A DNA stretch of 64,000 bases, taken from positions 6,091,899-6,155,898 of the forward strand of contig NC_135567.1 of NCBI RefSeq assembly GCF_964340395.1. The letters are read 5' to 3'. Positions within the stretch are counted from its first letter, which is position 1. Each line of letters begins with the position of its first letter. The notes under the pieces were generated by a model. The model was not told the DNA's origin, did not search any database, and saw nothing but the letters and a program-made list of their open reading frames with translations. The translations under genes and the position numbers were made by a program. Shown here one piece after another: positions 53,456 through 64,000 of this stretch. The DNA is from Glandiceps talaboti (Eukaryota; Hemichordata; Enteropneusta; Spengelidae).

Positions 53456-56400
53456 AATTAATAAATAAATAAATACAAATGAAACGAAAATAATGAAAAT
53501 GACAAATGCGACTGGGTGCTGGAAGATAGCTAATGAAAAGCTAGTAGGTGTCCAGTCACCCATCCCCCCACCCCCCCGGGCTCATGAAAAGTATAAATTA
53601 ATCAGAAAAAAGAAGAATACATGTACGTACATGTAGGTATATACATTTCGGGTGTGAAAAATACATTAAATACAAATAAAATTACAGTAGAATAATACAA
53701 TCTCTGAGGGCACGCTTGAAATGATTTCTTATCTGGATATGTTTAATTGATGCAGGTAAGCTATTCCAAAATTTAGCTCCATGGTAACTAAGTGAAAATT
53801 GACCCAGACGAAGATTTCTTTTTGGAATAAGGACATGAGAGTGTGCTGTAGATCTAGTGTTGTAGCCATGACTTGGAAAACTGAAATAGTATGTGAATTT
53901 GTGAGGTAATCTGTCTGTTAAGAGGTCATAAATGAATATCCCAACCTGGTAATTAAATTGTTGGTAAATGTTCAAAATATTTAATTCCTTGAATAGTGGT
54001 TCACTAGGAGTTCGTGGAGGAATGAAGGTCATTACACGCACTAACCTCTTTAGGAGCTTATGAAGAGGGACTAAAGCTGTGGGGTAAGTGCTTCCCCAAA
54101 CTTCAAGGCAATATGAAATATGGGGAAGGACAAGAGAGTTAAACAATAAAAGCAGAACATGCCTTGGAACAAAGTGTCTAAGTTTGGCAATTATTCCAAT
54201 TTTGGGACTGATCCTTGCACATATATCGTTTATGTGTGATTTCCACGTCAAATGGCAGTCAAGGGTAATGGCTAAATGTGATACCTGTTCAGTCTCTTTA
54301 ACTTCTTTTGTGTTAATAAAAATTGACCCGTTCCGATGAAATGAGCTTTGATGTGTGGAAAAGAGAATGTAATTAGTTTTATCCTAGTTAATGGTTAATT
54401 TGTTTGCAGAACAGCAGTTAACAATGTCTTTGAAGTGAAGGTTAGCATCATCGATATTCACATTATTTGAGATTGAATGAAAGAAAGTTGAGTCATCAGC
54501 AAAAAGCTTTGATTTGAAGTAAGAAGAATAGTAAGGAAGGTCGTTGATATAAAGAAGGAAAAGTATGGGACCCAGAATGGATCCCTGAGGCACTCCATGA
54601 CTAATATCTTTATGTGAGGAGCTGTACCTGCCAACCTTAACAAACTGTTTTCTGTCGGACAAGTAGCTTTTAAACCAGTTATGTGGGACACCCCTCACTC
54701 CATAGTAGTTGAGTTTATCTAAGAGTATTTCGTGATCAATGGTGTCAAATGGTTTAGCCAGATCAAGATAGACTCCTAATACTACATTTCCATTATCAAT
54801 ATTTTGTAAGATTAATCAATGCTAGTTTAGTGCTATAGGTTTTTCTGAAACCATACTGATGGGGGTAAATCACGGAATGTCTGTCGAGAAAAGAAATTAG
54901 TTGCCTGTAAATAACTTTTTTCAAAAACTTTGCTAAGTTGTGGAAGGAGGGAAATTGGTCGATAGTTACCAGTGTTATATGGGGACCCTTTTTTGTAAAT
55001 TGGAGTTACTCGAGCAATTTTAAGACTATCAGGAAAAATACCGCATGAAAGTGAAAGATTTATGATATGGCAAAGTGGTGTAGCAATGGCACTAGCGCCA
55101 TCACGAAGCAATCGGGCAGGTAAGTTATCGTAACCAGTTGCTTTAGAGAGGTTTAGTAACATGATTTCATTAATGACATCTTGTTTTGAGATAGGGTGAA
55201 AATAAATGGATGAGTTACATGACGAATGAATAAAGTTCCTATAATTAGAATTACTATTTACATTGTCAGCTAAGTTTCTACCTATGTTTGAAAAGAAATC
55301 ATTGAAAGTTTCTACAATATGGAGAGGATCTGTTATAGTGTTGTCAGGGTGACAGGTGTGATTAACATCTTTATCGATATTAATTTTGCTAGGAAGATGA
55401 GACTGGGGTCCATGAGTTTTACCTAACAAGCCATTGATTTCTTTCCAGAGCTTGGTTGAGTCACCACGGCAAGCTTTAAGTTTGTTACTATAATACAACT
55501 TTTTTGATTTCCTCAGAAGGGTAGTCAAAATATTTCTGTAATTCTTGTATTTGACCTTCAGTCCGTATTCAAACTTTTTAGCTACAAGCTTGTGATAGAG
55601 TTTATACTTGGTACTGATTGGTTTTTTGAGACCATGGGTGATCCAAGGTTTGCTACGTTTGGTGTGTTTTTTCTTCGGTTTAACAAAGGGTGCGTGTTTG
55701 GAACAGATGTCACTGAAAGTGTCAGTGAAAATTTCATACGCTCTGTTTACATGATTGGAATTCAACGCTGAATACCAATTAGTCTCTTGGAAAACATGGC
55801 AGAACAAAGACTTGTCATATCCTGAAAAATTTCTTACCAGGGGTAAATCGTCACCATTAAATATTGACATTAAATTGTCGAATGACGCAAAAATAGGAAA
55901 ATGGTCAGATATGTCTGTTACAATGGTTCCACAGTTGACATAGGAGTTTGAAAAATTACAGTAAATGTGATCTATTATAGTACTGGAGTGATCTGTAATA
56001 CGAGTTGGTACAGTGATAAGTTGTTTAAAATTAAACGCAGAGAGGGAATTCATTAGTTGTTGCTGGTGTTGATTGTCACAATTTGAAAAGTCAATATTAA
56101 GGTCACCTGCAATAACGCAATCGAATTTTGTTGAGTTCAGCTTCCATAAAGTGTTTTCAAGTTCATTGGTGAAGATATCTACAGGAGTTCCTGGTTTTCT
56201 GTAAATAACACCTAATGTGATATTTTTTGAACCTATGTGTAGCTTTAACCATAAAGATTCAGAATTGTGAATACTTATATCCTGAAGAACTTCAAAATTG
56301 ACAGAACTGTGAATATACACACCAACCCCATAAGGCCAGGTTGTCTCTGTTTACACACAAATCTATAATCTGGTAAATTAAACAAAGATGGACAGTCCAC

Positions 56401-56640
56401 CTGCCATATTTCAGACAGGGCAATAACATGGAATGTTGTCTGCGTCACACTGTTGTGAAATAAATGAAAGTCATCAAAATTCTTCTTCAAGGAACGTATG
56501 TTAAGATGTAAAAGATTTAGATTTTGATGTTGAGATTTAGTAGCATAAAAACGATTAATATCTTCTACAGAATATGATTGACAAGTAAACTTATGAGTAT
56601 CCTCTGTATTTTCAAAGAAAGTTGACATTGTGCAATGAGA
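53456..56640 (-). mobile_element. Nearly intact CR1/Jockey-type non-LTR retrotransposon D
   Basis: Minus-strand EN-RT element, the least decayed in the window. EN: LNLLHLNIRSLKKNFDDF and FHVIALSEIW (56525-56400), then after a frameshift near 56300 ITLGVIYRKPG, CVIAGDLNIDF and VTDISDHFPIF. RT: LPARLLRDGASAIATPL, VTPIYKKGSPYNTGNYRPIS, GFRKTYST, YLDLAKPFDTIDHEILL, HGVPQGSILGPILFLLYIND and catalytic KLFADDSTFF (about 54500). C-terminus: LFNSLVLPHISYCLEVWG, PLHKLLKRLVR and FWNSLPASIKHIQIRNHFKR to the stop at 53682. Defects: frameshifts near 56300, 54920 (A6 run) and 54805, and a TAG at about 54385. A short ATTT-rich tail lies near 53458-53475. Inactive as read, but recent. Confidence 0.92.
54833..56320 (-). 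pseudogene. EN-RT polyprotein fragment of element D (495 codons)
   Basis: The longest open frame in the window. It carries most of the endonuclease (GDLN, SDHFPIF), a basic linker (KPKKKHTKRSKPW) and the first RT motifs up to YRPISLLPQLSKVFEK. The frame is then lost at an A run near 54920 so that its last 30 or so residues are out of frame. The upstream piece, 56275-56628, holds the EN start. The downstream pieces 54384-54698 and 53682-54251 hold the FADD core and the C-terminus. Confidence 0.88.
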
Positions 56641-56689
56641 TTAGCCTGAAACACTGAGTAACTACATACAGAGTTGATAATATGAGGGT

Positions 56690-57250
56690 AGGCACTTGAA
56701 TGGAGTCAGTGTGATTTATACATCCAAAGTTATGATGCATATTGTGAAATTTATCAACAAATATGGCTGCCATTTGGCCATATTTGATTCAGTCACAAAA
56801 CAAATTGACGTGCATATGTCTCACATAGTATGTTACCGTTGTGCCAGGTGTGGTTTAAATTGGTTGGTGCGTGCCATAGATATGAGGGTGAATACACACA
56901 TGCACTCCCAGACAGATGGACTGAACCCAATGTAAATATTTTCCCCTCTGGGTGACTATAATAACAAGTAACATTGCATGTATATACGATAAGATGCACC
57001 TTTAAGTATCATTCTTCGAATTGAGCAGTGATGACCAAACTACTCACTTCTACAACTTGCATCATTACAAAATCTGTTGTGAGATATTTCTACTAGGGCA
57101 AGGCCATGGACTACAAAGAATGTTTCATTAAAGTCTTGTCAAGCCCTGACAACTTTCTGGTGGGAATTGGATGACTGTGTTGTTTGTGTGCAACTGTAAT
57201 GACCATGAAAACATTGAACATCCAGAGACAGTGTAGAAACCTTTGAAATA
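56690..57250. repeat. Dispersed sequence, copy left of the satellite
   Basis: AAATATGGCTGCCATTTGGC, CATATTTGATTCAGTCACAA and AACAAATTGACGTGCATATG match, in diverged form, 62355-62435 right of the satellite. Further weak similarity lies in GTGAGATA...ACT and AATGACCAT. No ORF; probably an old dispersed repeat. Confidence 0.6.
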
Positions 57251-57362
57251 TACAACAACATAATATGTACACTAACATGAAGTACATGTATCAGTAAAAC
57301 GAACCTTGACCTCAAAAAAATCAGTCTGAACGAAATAGATACATTTTGGAGTGATTTAATTC

Positions 57363-60300
57363 AGTATAGTACACTAAGATATCACATACCATAGGGTACC
57401 ATACACTATGATATCACACACCATAGCGTACTTAGATGCAGTGTGTATATTACAGACACTATGATATCACACACCATAGATTATTTAGATGCAGTGTGTA
57501 TATTACAGACAATATGATATCACACACCATAGAGTACTTAGAAAGTGTGTATATTACAGACACTATGATATCACACACCATACAGTACTTATATGCAGTG
57601 TGTATATTACATACACTATGATATCACACACCATAGAGTACTTAGATGCAGTGTGTATATTACAGACACTATGATAGTAGTATAGAGTACTTAGATGCAG
57701 TGTGTATATCACAGACACTATGATAGTAGTATAGAGTACTTAGATGCAGTGTGTATATTACAGACACTATGATAGTAGTATAGAGTACTTAGATGCAGTG
57801 TGTATATTACAGACACTATGATAGTAGTATAGAGTACTTAGATGCAGTGTGTATGTTGCAGACACTATGATATCACACACCATAGAGTACTTAGATGTAG
57901 TGTGTATATTACAGACACTATGATATCACACACCATAGAGTACTTAGATGCAGTGTGTATATTACAGACACTGTGATATTACACACCATAGCGTACTTAG
58001 ATGCAGTGTGTATATTACAGATATTATGATATCACACACCATAGAGTACTTAGATGCAGTGTGTATATTACATACACTATGATATCACACACCATAGAGT
58101 ACTTAGATGCAGTGTGTATATTACAGATACTATGATATCACACACCATAGCGTACTTAGATGTAGTGTGTATATTACAGACACTATGATATCACACACCA
58201 TAGAGTACTTAGATGCAGTGTGTATATTACAGATACTATGATATCACACACCATAGAGTACTTAGATGCAGTGTGTATATTACATACACTATGATATCAC
58301 ACACCATAGAGTACTTAGATGCAGTGTGTATATTACAGACACTATGATAGTAGTATAGAGTACTTAGATGCAGTGTGTATGTTGCAGACACTATGATATC
58401 ACACACCATAGAGTACTTAGATGTAGTGTGTATATTACAGACACTATGATAGTAGTATAGAGTACTTAGATGCAGTGTGTATGTTGCAGACACTATGATA
58501 TCACACACCATAGAGTACTTAGATGTAGTGTGTATATTACAGACACTATGATAGTAGTATAGAGTACTTAGATGCAGTGTGTATATTACATACACTATGA
58601 TATCACACACCATAGAGTACTTAGATGCAGTGTGTATATTACAGACACTATGATAGTAGTATAGAGTACTTAGATGCAGTGTGTATGTTGCAGACACTAT
58701 GATATCACACACCATAGAGTACTTAGATGTAGTGTGTATATTACAGACACTATGATATCACACACCATAGAGTACTTAGATGCAGTGTGTATATTACAGA
58801 CACTATGATATCACACACCATAGAGTACTTAGATGCAGTGTGTATATTACAGACACTGTGATATTACACACCATAGAGTACGTAGATGCAGTGTGTATAT
58901 TACAGACACTATGATATCACACACCATAGAGTACTTAGATGCAGTGTGTATATTACATACACTATGATATCATACACCATAGAGTACATAGATGCAGTGT
59001 GTATATTACAGACACTATGATATCACACACCATAGAGTACTTAGATGCAGTGTGTATATTACAGACACTATGATATCACACACCATAGAGTACATAGATG
59101 CAGTGTGTATATTACAGACACTATGATATCACACACCATAGACTACTTAGATGCAATGTATATTACAGTCACTATGATATCACACACCATAGAGTACATA
59201 GATGTAGTGTGTATATTACATACACTATGATATCACACACCATAGAGTACTTAGATGCAGTGTGTATATTACATACACTATGATATCACACACCACAGCG
59301 TACTTAGATGCAGTGTGTATATTTCAGACACTATGATATCACACACTATAGAGTACTTAGATGCAGTGTGTATATTACATATACTATGATATCACACACC
59401 ACAGCGTACTTAGATGCAGTGTGTATATTACAGACACTATGATATCACACACCATAGAGTACTTAGCTGCAGTGTGTATATTACAGACACTATGATATCA
59501 CACACCATAGAGTACTTAGATGCAGTGTGTATATTACAGATACTATGATATCACACACTATAGAGTACTTAGATGCAGTGTGTATATTACAGACACTATG
59601 ATATCACACACCATAGAGTACTTAGATGCAGTGTGTATATTACAGACACTATGATAGTAGTATAGAGTACTTAGATGCAGTGTGTATATTACAGACACTA
59701 TGATAGTAGTATAGAGTACTTAGATGCAGTGTGTATGTTGCAGACACTATGATATCACACACCATAGAGTACTTAGATGTAGTGTGTATATTACAGACAC
59801 TATGATATCACACACCATAGAGTACTTAGATGCAGTGTGTATATTACAGACACTATGATATCACACACCATAGAGTACTTAGATGCAGTGTGTATATTAC
59901 AGACACTGTGATATTACACACCATAGAGTACGTAGATGCAGTGTGTATATTACAGACACTATGATATCACACACCATAGAGTACTTAGATGCAGTGTGTA
60001 TATTACATACACTATGATAGCATACACCATAGAGTACATAGATGCAGTGTGTATATTACAGACACTATGATATCACACACCATAGAGTACTTAGATGCAG
60101 TGTGTATATTACAGACACTATGATATCACACACCATAGAGTACATAGATGCAGTGTGTATATTTCAGACACTATGATATCACACACTATAGAGTACTTAG
60201 ATGCAGTGTGTATATTACATATACTATGATATCACACACCACAGCGTACTTAGATGCAGTGTGTATATTACAGACACTATGATATCACACACCATAGAGT

Positions 60301-61815
60301 ACTTAGCTGCAGTGTGTATATTACAGACACTATGATATCACACACCATAGAGTACTTAGATGCAGTGTGTATATTACAGATACTATGATATCACACACCA
60401 TAGAGTACTTAGATGCAGTGTGTATATTACAGACACTATGATATCATACACCATAGAGTACATAGATGCAGTGTGTATATTACAGACACTATGATAGTAG
60501 TATAGAGTACTTAGATGCAGTGTGTATGTTGCAGACACTATGATATCACACACCATAGAGTACTTAGATGTAGTGTGTATATTACAGACACTATGATATC
60601 ACACACCATAGAGTACTTAGATGCAGTGTGTATATTACAGACACTATGATATCACACACCATAGAGTACTTAGATGCAGTGTGTATATTACAGACACTGT
60701 GATATTACACACCATAGAGTACGTAGATGCAGTGTGTATATTACAGACACTATGATATCACACACCATAGAGTACTTAGATGCAGTGTGTATATTACATA
60801 CACTATGATAGCATACACCATAGAGTACATAGATGCAGTGTGTATATTACAGACACTATGATATCACACACCATAGAGTACATAGATGCAGTGTGTATAT
60901 TACAGACACTATGATATCACACACCATAGACTACTTAGATGCAATGTATATTACAGTCACTATGATATCACACACCATAGAGTACATAAATGCAGTGTGT
61001 ATATTACATACACTATGATATCACACACCATAGAGTACTTAGATGCAGTGTGTATATTACATACACTATGATATCACACACCACAGCGTACTTAGATGCA
61101 GTGTGTATATTTCAGACACTATGATATCACACACTATAGAGTACTTAGATGCAGTGTGTATATTACATATACTATGATATCACACACCACAGCGTACTTA
61201 GATGCAGTGTGTATATTACAGACACTATGATATCACACACCATAGAGTACTTAGCTGCAGTGTGTATATTACAGACACTATGATATCACACACCATAGAG
61301 TACTTAGATGCAGTGTGTATATTACAGATACTATGATATCACACACCATAGAGTACTTAGATGCAGTGTGTATATTACAGACACTATGATATCATACACC
61401 ATAGAGTACATAGATGCAGTGTGTATATTACAGACACTATGATATCACACACCATAGAGTACATAGATGCAGTGTGTATATTACAGACACTATGATATCA
61501 CACACACCATAGAGTACTTAGATGTAGTATGTATATTACAGACACTATGATATCACACACCATAGAGTACTTAGATGCAGTGTGTATATTACAGACACTA
61601 TGATATCACACACCATAGAGTACTTAGATGCAGTGTGTATATTACAGACACTATGATATCACACACCATAGCATACTTAGATGCAGTGTGTATATTACAG
61701 ACACTATGATATCACACACCATAGAGTATGTAGATGCAGTGTGTATATTACAGACACTATGATATCCCACATCATATAGTACCGTATACTTCGATGCAGT
61801 GTGTATATTACAGAG
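57363..61815. repeat. 53/49-bp satellite array with higher-order structure
   Basis: About 84 units. Main form is 53 bp: GATATCACACACCATAGAGT, ACTTAGATGCAGTGTGTATA, TTACAGACACTAT. A 49-bp form replaces ATATCACACACC by ATAGTAGT and is clustered at 57670-57850, 58345-58700, 59650-59730 and 60490. A 51-bp form (GCAATGTATATTACAGTCAC) occurs at 59153 and 60941. Rare CACTGTGATATTACACACC units recur at about 57969, 58854, 59904 and 60695, so multi-unit blocks have been duplicated. Edge units (57363-57420, 61760-61815) are more diverged. Confidence 0.96.
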
Positions 61816-63599
61816 TACCATAGTGATGAAATATTCCTTATTGTCCCCATCAATTCACTCTGACACTCAATCATGTATCCTCTCATAAATGAAATCTCTG
61901 TGGAAACTTAATTGTCCATAATACATATATTTCTTGCCAACACTGGTAACACATCAAAAAACAAATGTAGTATGGTAAGCATTTCCCAGTGAAAATTAAA
62001 TGGTCATGGGTTTTGGTCAAAATTCAAGATTGTATATTTCGGCTAATTCACGTCAGTCTTGAAAAGAAATTGTATTCATGTTCCTGTTGACCTTGACTAT
62101 CACTGAAGTCATTCCTTCATCACATCCATGTGGGTTTGTGTCTTCTTTCTGAATATAAGCAGACATGGTATCATCCTTGATGTAGAATCTTGATGGATGT
62201 TTACTTATAGTTCCACAATGTCTTTTCTCATCCCTAGCTAAATGGTCTTCTCATTATCTGTATTTAAAGAAGAACAAAAAATCAGGTTTTAGTTATCAGC
62301 ATACATGCCTTGAATGGACTGTCTGGGTATTACAGTTTTGAGTTATGCAGTAAATATGGATTTTGAACTACAAATATGGCCGTCATTTGGTCAAATTTGC
62401 ATATATCGCAAAACAAAGTGAGTTGCATATGTACCACATGATATGTGGTCACCTATATGAATGAAGCAGCATATTGCATGTCTGAGAAATGACATATTAC
62501 GGATGGACAGGCAGAATGATGGATGAACAGATGGCGCCCATTCTCCCCATCAATTGCCTTAAGTCAATGTGATTTATCCCAATTAGTGAAGACTTTGTGG
62601 CCACTGTCTCCAATGAGGCTGATCAACAATGTGGTGAGATACACTTTGGTGGTGCTGAATTGACCACAAGAGCACTGAAGAGCAAGTACATTCATTGTGG
62701 TGACCATCATAATGCTGAATGACTTGAACATGAAAATCAAATGACTTGAACATGAAAGAGTACATAAAAATAGTAATTGATAAATGTATTGATGACTTCA
62801 TAATACCTGACACAACAACAGAAAGAGTGACTACTGGTAATGACTCTACTGAGATTCATTTGAGTAGTATCAACCAAGACCATGCATACTGTGTTTCTAG
62901 ACACAATGATTACCTACATTAAAATGAAAGATGCTCAGTAAATAACGATGGTAACTATCTGAAACTATACATTTTCAGAAATGTGATTATGTATACATTT
63001 GTTCATGCTATGTGTTTTTTTCATACTGACCCAAATTGAGTGTTTTGGGGGTGACAACACAATTTCATTAATTCTATTAATTAGTCAATGAAAAAGTGTA
63101 ACTTGACAATAAACTATAGAGACACGATGTTTCTGAGTGTTTTAGATTCTTCAGATGTAAAACATAAATTGAACAAAATTCTATGCTCCTTACATGTCTT
63201 GTTCCTTTTGAAACAAGACAGTGAAAGAGAGGTATTATAAATCTAAACTCTTAAATCACAGTACTTCACTTTCACTTCATAATATTGTAAAAGACAGGAG
63301 GTGATAGGAACATGGAACTTTGTTGAATTTATGTTCACATTCTGATGAATCTAAAACTTTCACATTATGACTCCACATTCTGATGTCAAATCACATTTTC
63401 TCATAGGATTTTTTATAGTTCACACCCAAAACATAACCGTTTATGGTGAATGTGAAAAAATTAACAGCACAACAGTAAAAGTCACATCCGGTTATTATCA
63501 TTAGTTATACATGTAAAAGACGTTACGGCATAGAACATCATGCATCCACTACGTCTTGAATTTGTACTTGGTTTATCCATCCATCGTTTTTGTAAGAAA
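61816..63599. other. Intergenic sequence with one dispersed repeat
   Basis: The dispersed repeat at 62330-62770 is described separately. The rest is AT-rich, with no supported exon; ORFs at 61704 (-) and 62583 (-) are satellite or repeat readings. Confidence 0.45.
62330..62770. repeat. Dispersed sequence, copy right of the satellite
   Basis: AAATATGGCCGTCATTTGGT, CAAATTTGCATATATCGCAA and AACAAAGTGAGTTGCATATG parallel 56760-56820 in the same orientation. It continues with ATGTGGTGAGATACAC, loosely like 57075-57095. Confidence 0.6.
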
Positions 63600-64000
63600 A
63601 CCAGAATTTTTATGTGAAACACATAATGAAAAAAAACAAGCACTCGGCCCACAAATCTGATGCACTGAAATTGGAGTGAGTTGAAACTGGGTCGAGTTGA
63701 AATCTAAACTAATCTTTGACCAACACATAAACGAGATTGTACAAACAGAAAACCGCCTAGTGGGAATAGTATGAAGGATTTTCAAGTTTCTCGACCAGGA
63801 TACTTTTATATTTCTGTATCACAGACTAATTGGACGTCACCTTGAATATGCCTATTCAGTCTGGACACCATATAAATCAAATCAAATCACAGACAAAAAG
63901 TCTTCTTACTTGTCTTTGGTCAAATCAACACCATCGAATCAGTACAAAGAAGAGCTACAGAATTGATACCAGGATTGAAAGATTTATCATACCTTGACAG
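63600..64000 (+). mobile_element. Non-LTR retrotransposon RT tail, cut by the window end
   Basis: A frameshifted plus-strand peptide: KLIFDQHINEIVQTENRLVG (about 63698-63757), IFKFLDQDTFIFLYHRLIG (about 63778-63832) and HLEYAYSVWTPYKSN (about 63833-63877), then after a shift IESVQRRATELIPGLKDLSY (about 63936-63994). This is the conserved C-terminal RT order (DHIN, LYK.LIRPHLEYA..VW.PY, RRATKL.PGLK) of CR1-type elements. One stop (near 63775) and a frameshift are visible. It runs beyond the window. Confidence 0.78.

Noticed and set aside
58236-58715. 159-codon minus-strand ORF of repeating MVCDIIV...TLHLSTL
   Set aside because: Pure read-through of the 53/49-bp satellite; open only because adjacent units sum to 102 bp.

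Overview
This is a gene-poor, AT-rich, intron-rich window from an animal nuclear genome, most likely a marine invertebrate. The evidence is spliced genes with GT-AG introns, several non-LTR retrotransposons with APE endonuclease and reverse transcriptase domains, a Penelope-like fragment, a tRNA-derived SINE, and many (CAGA)n/(CATA)n microsatellites and minisatellites. I cannot name the species. A lophotrochozoan or a non-vertebrate deuterostome would fit; no bacterial or viral gene organisation is present.

Layout. Positions 1-2617 are a 56-bp satellite. Next come a dispersed element with internal tandem units (2755-4245), a candidate small two-exon plus-strand gene (4568-6780) and a second element of similar design (6940-7592). 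From 7785 up to about 36.5 kb, the minus strand carries the only clearly conserved host gene: an ankyrin-repeat plus ROC GTPase (ROCO-type) gene. I could assemble eight phase-compatible exons of it. One intron of about 23 kb (11322-34390) is filled with decayed elements: a plus-strand L2/CR1-like element (15.06-18.44 kb), a minus-strand CR1/Jockey-like element (20.47-18.5 kb), a minus-strand L2/CR1-like element (23.59-20.7 kb), a Penelope-like fragment (26.0-26.5 kb) and several tandem arrays. A near-perfect palindrome with arms of about 94 bp lies at 35.88-36.08 kb.

The right half holds more element copies (39.46, 41.2 and 47.3 kb) and a decayed minus-strand gene (45.85-43.91 kb) with a PB1-like segment, coiled coil and Cys/His motif, split by an insertion with 14-bp direct repeats. 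It also holds a minus-strand SINE (47.77-48.14 kb), a decayed plus-strand SWIM/YqaJ-nuclease/PHD locus (48.4-49.67 kb), a 53-bp-arm hairpin (50.85-51.03 kb), a relatively young minus-strand EN-RT retrotransposon (56.64-53.46 kb), a 4.4-kb satellite of 53/49-bp units (57.36-61.8 kb) and a reverse transcriptase tail cut by the window end.

The genes do not form an operon or a visible pathway. The ANK-ROC protein would act as a scaffold and GTPase switch. Nearly everything else is mobile DNA or its remains. I see no clear new biological system. The best leads are the interrupted PB1-like/coiled-coil gene, the SWIM-YqaJ-PHD locus with a transposon-like footprint, the two long hairpins, and a family of elements built from internal tandem units plus a microsatellite tail.
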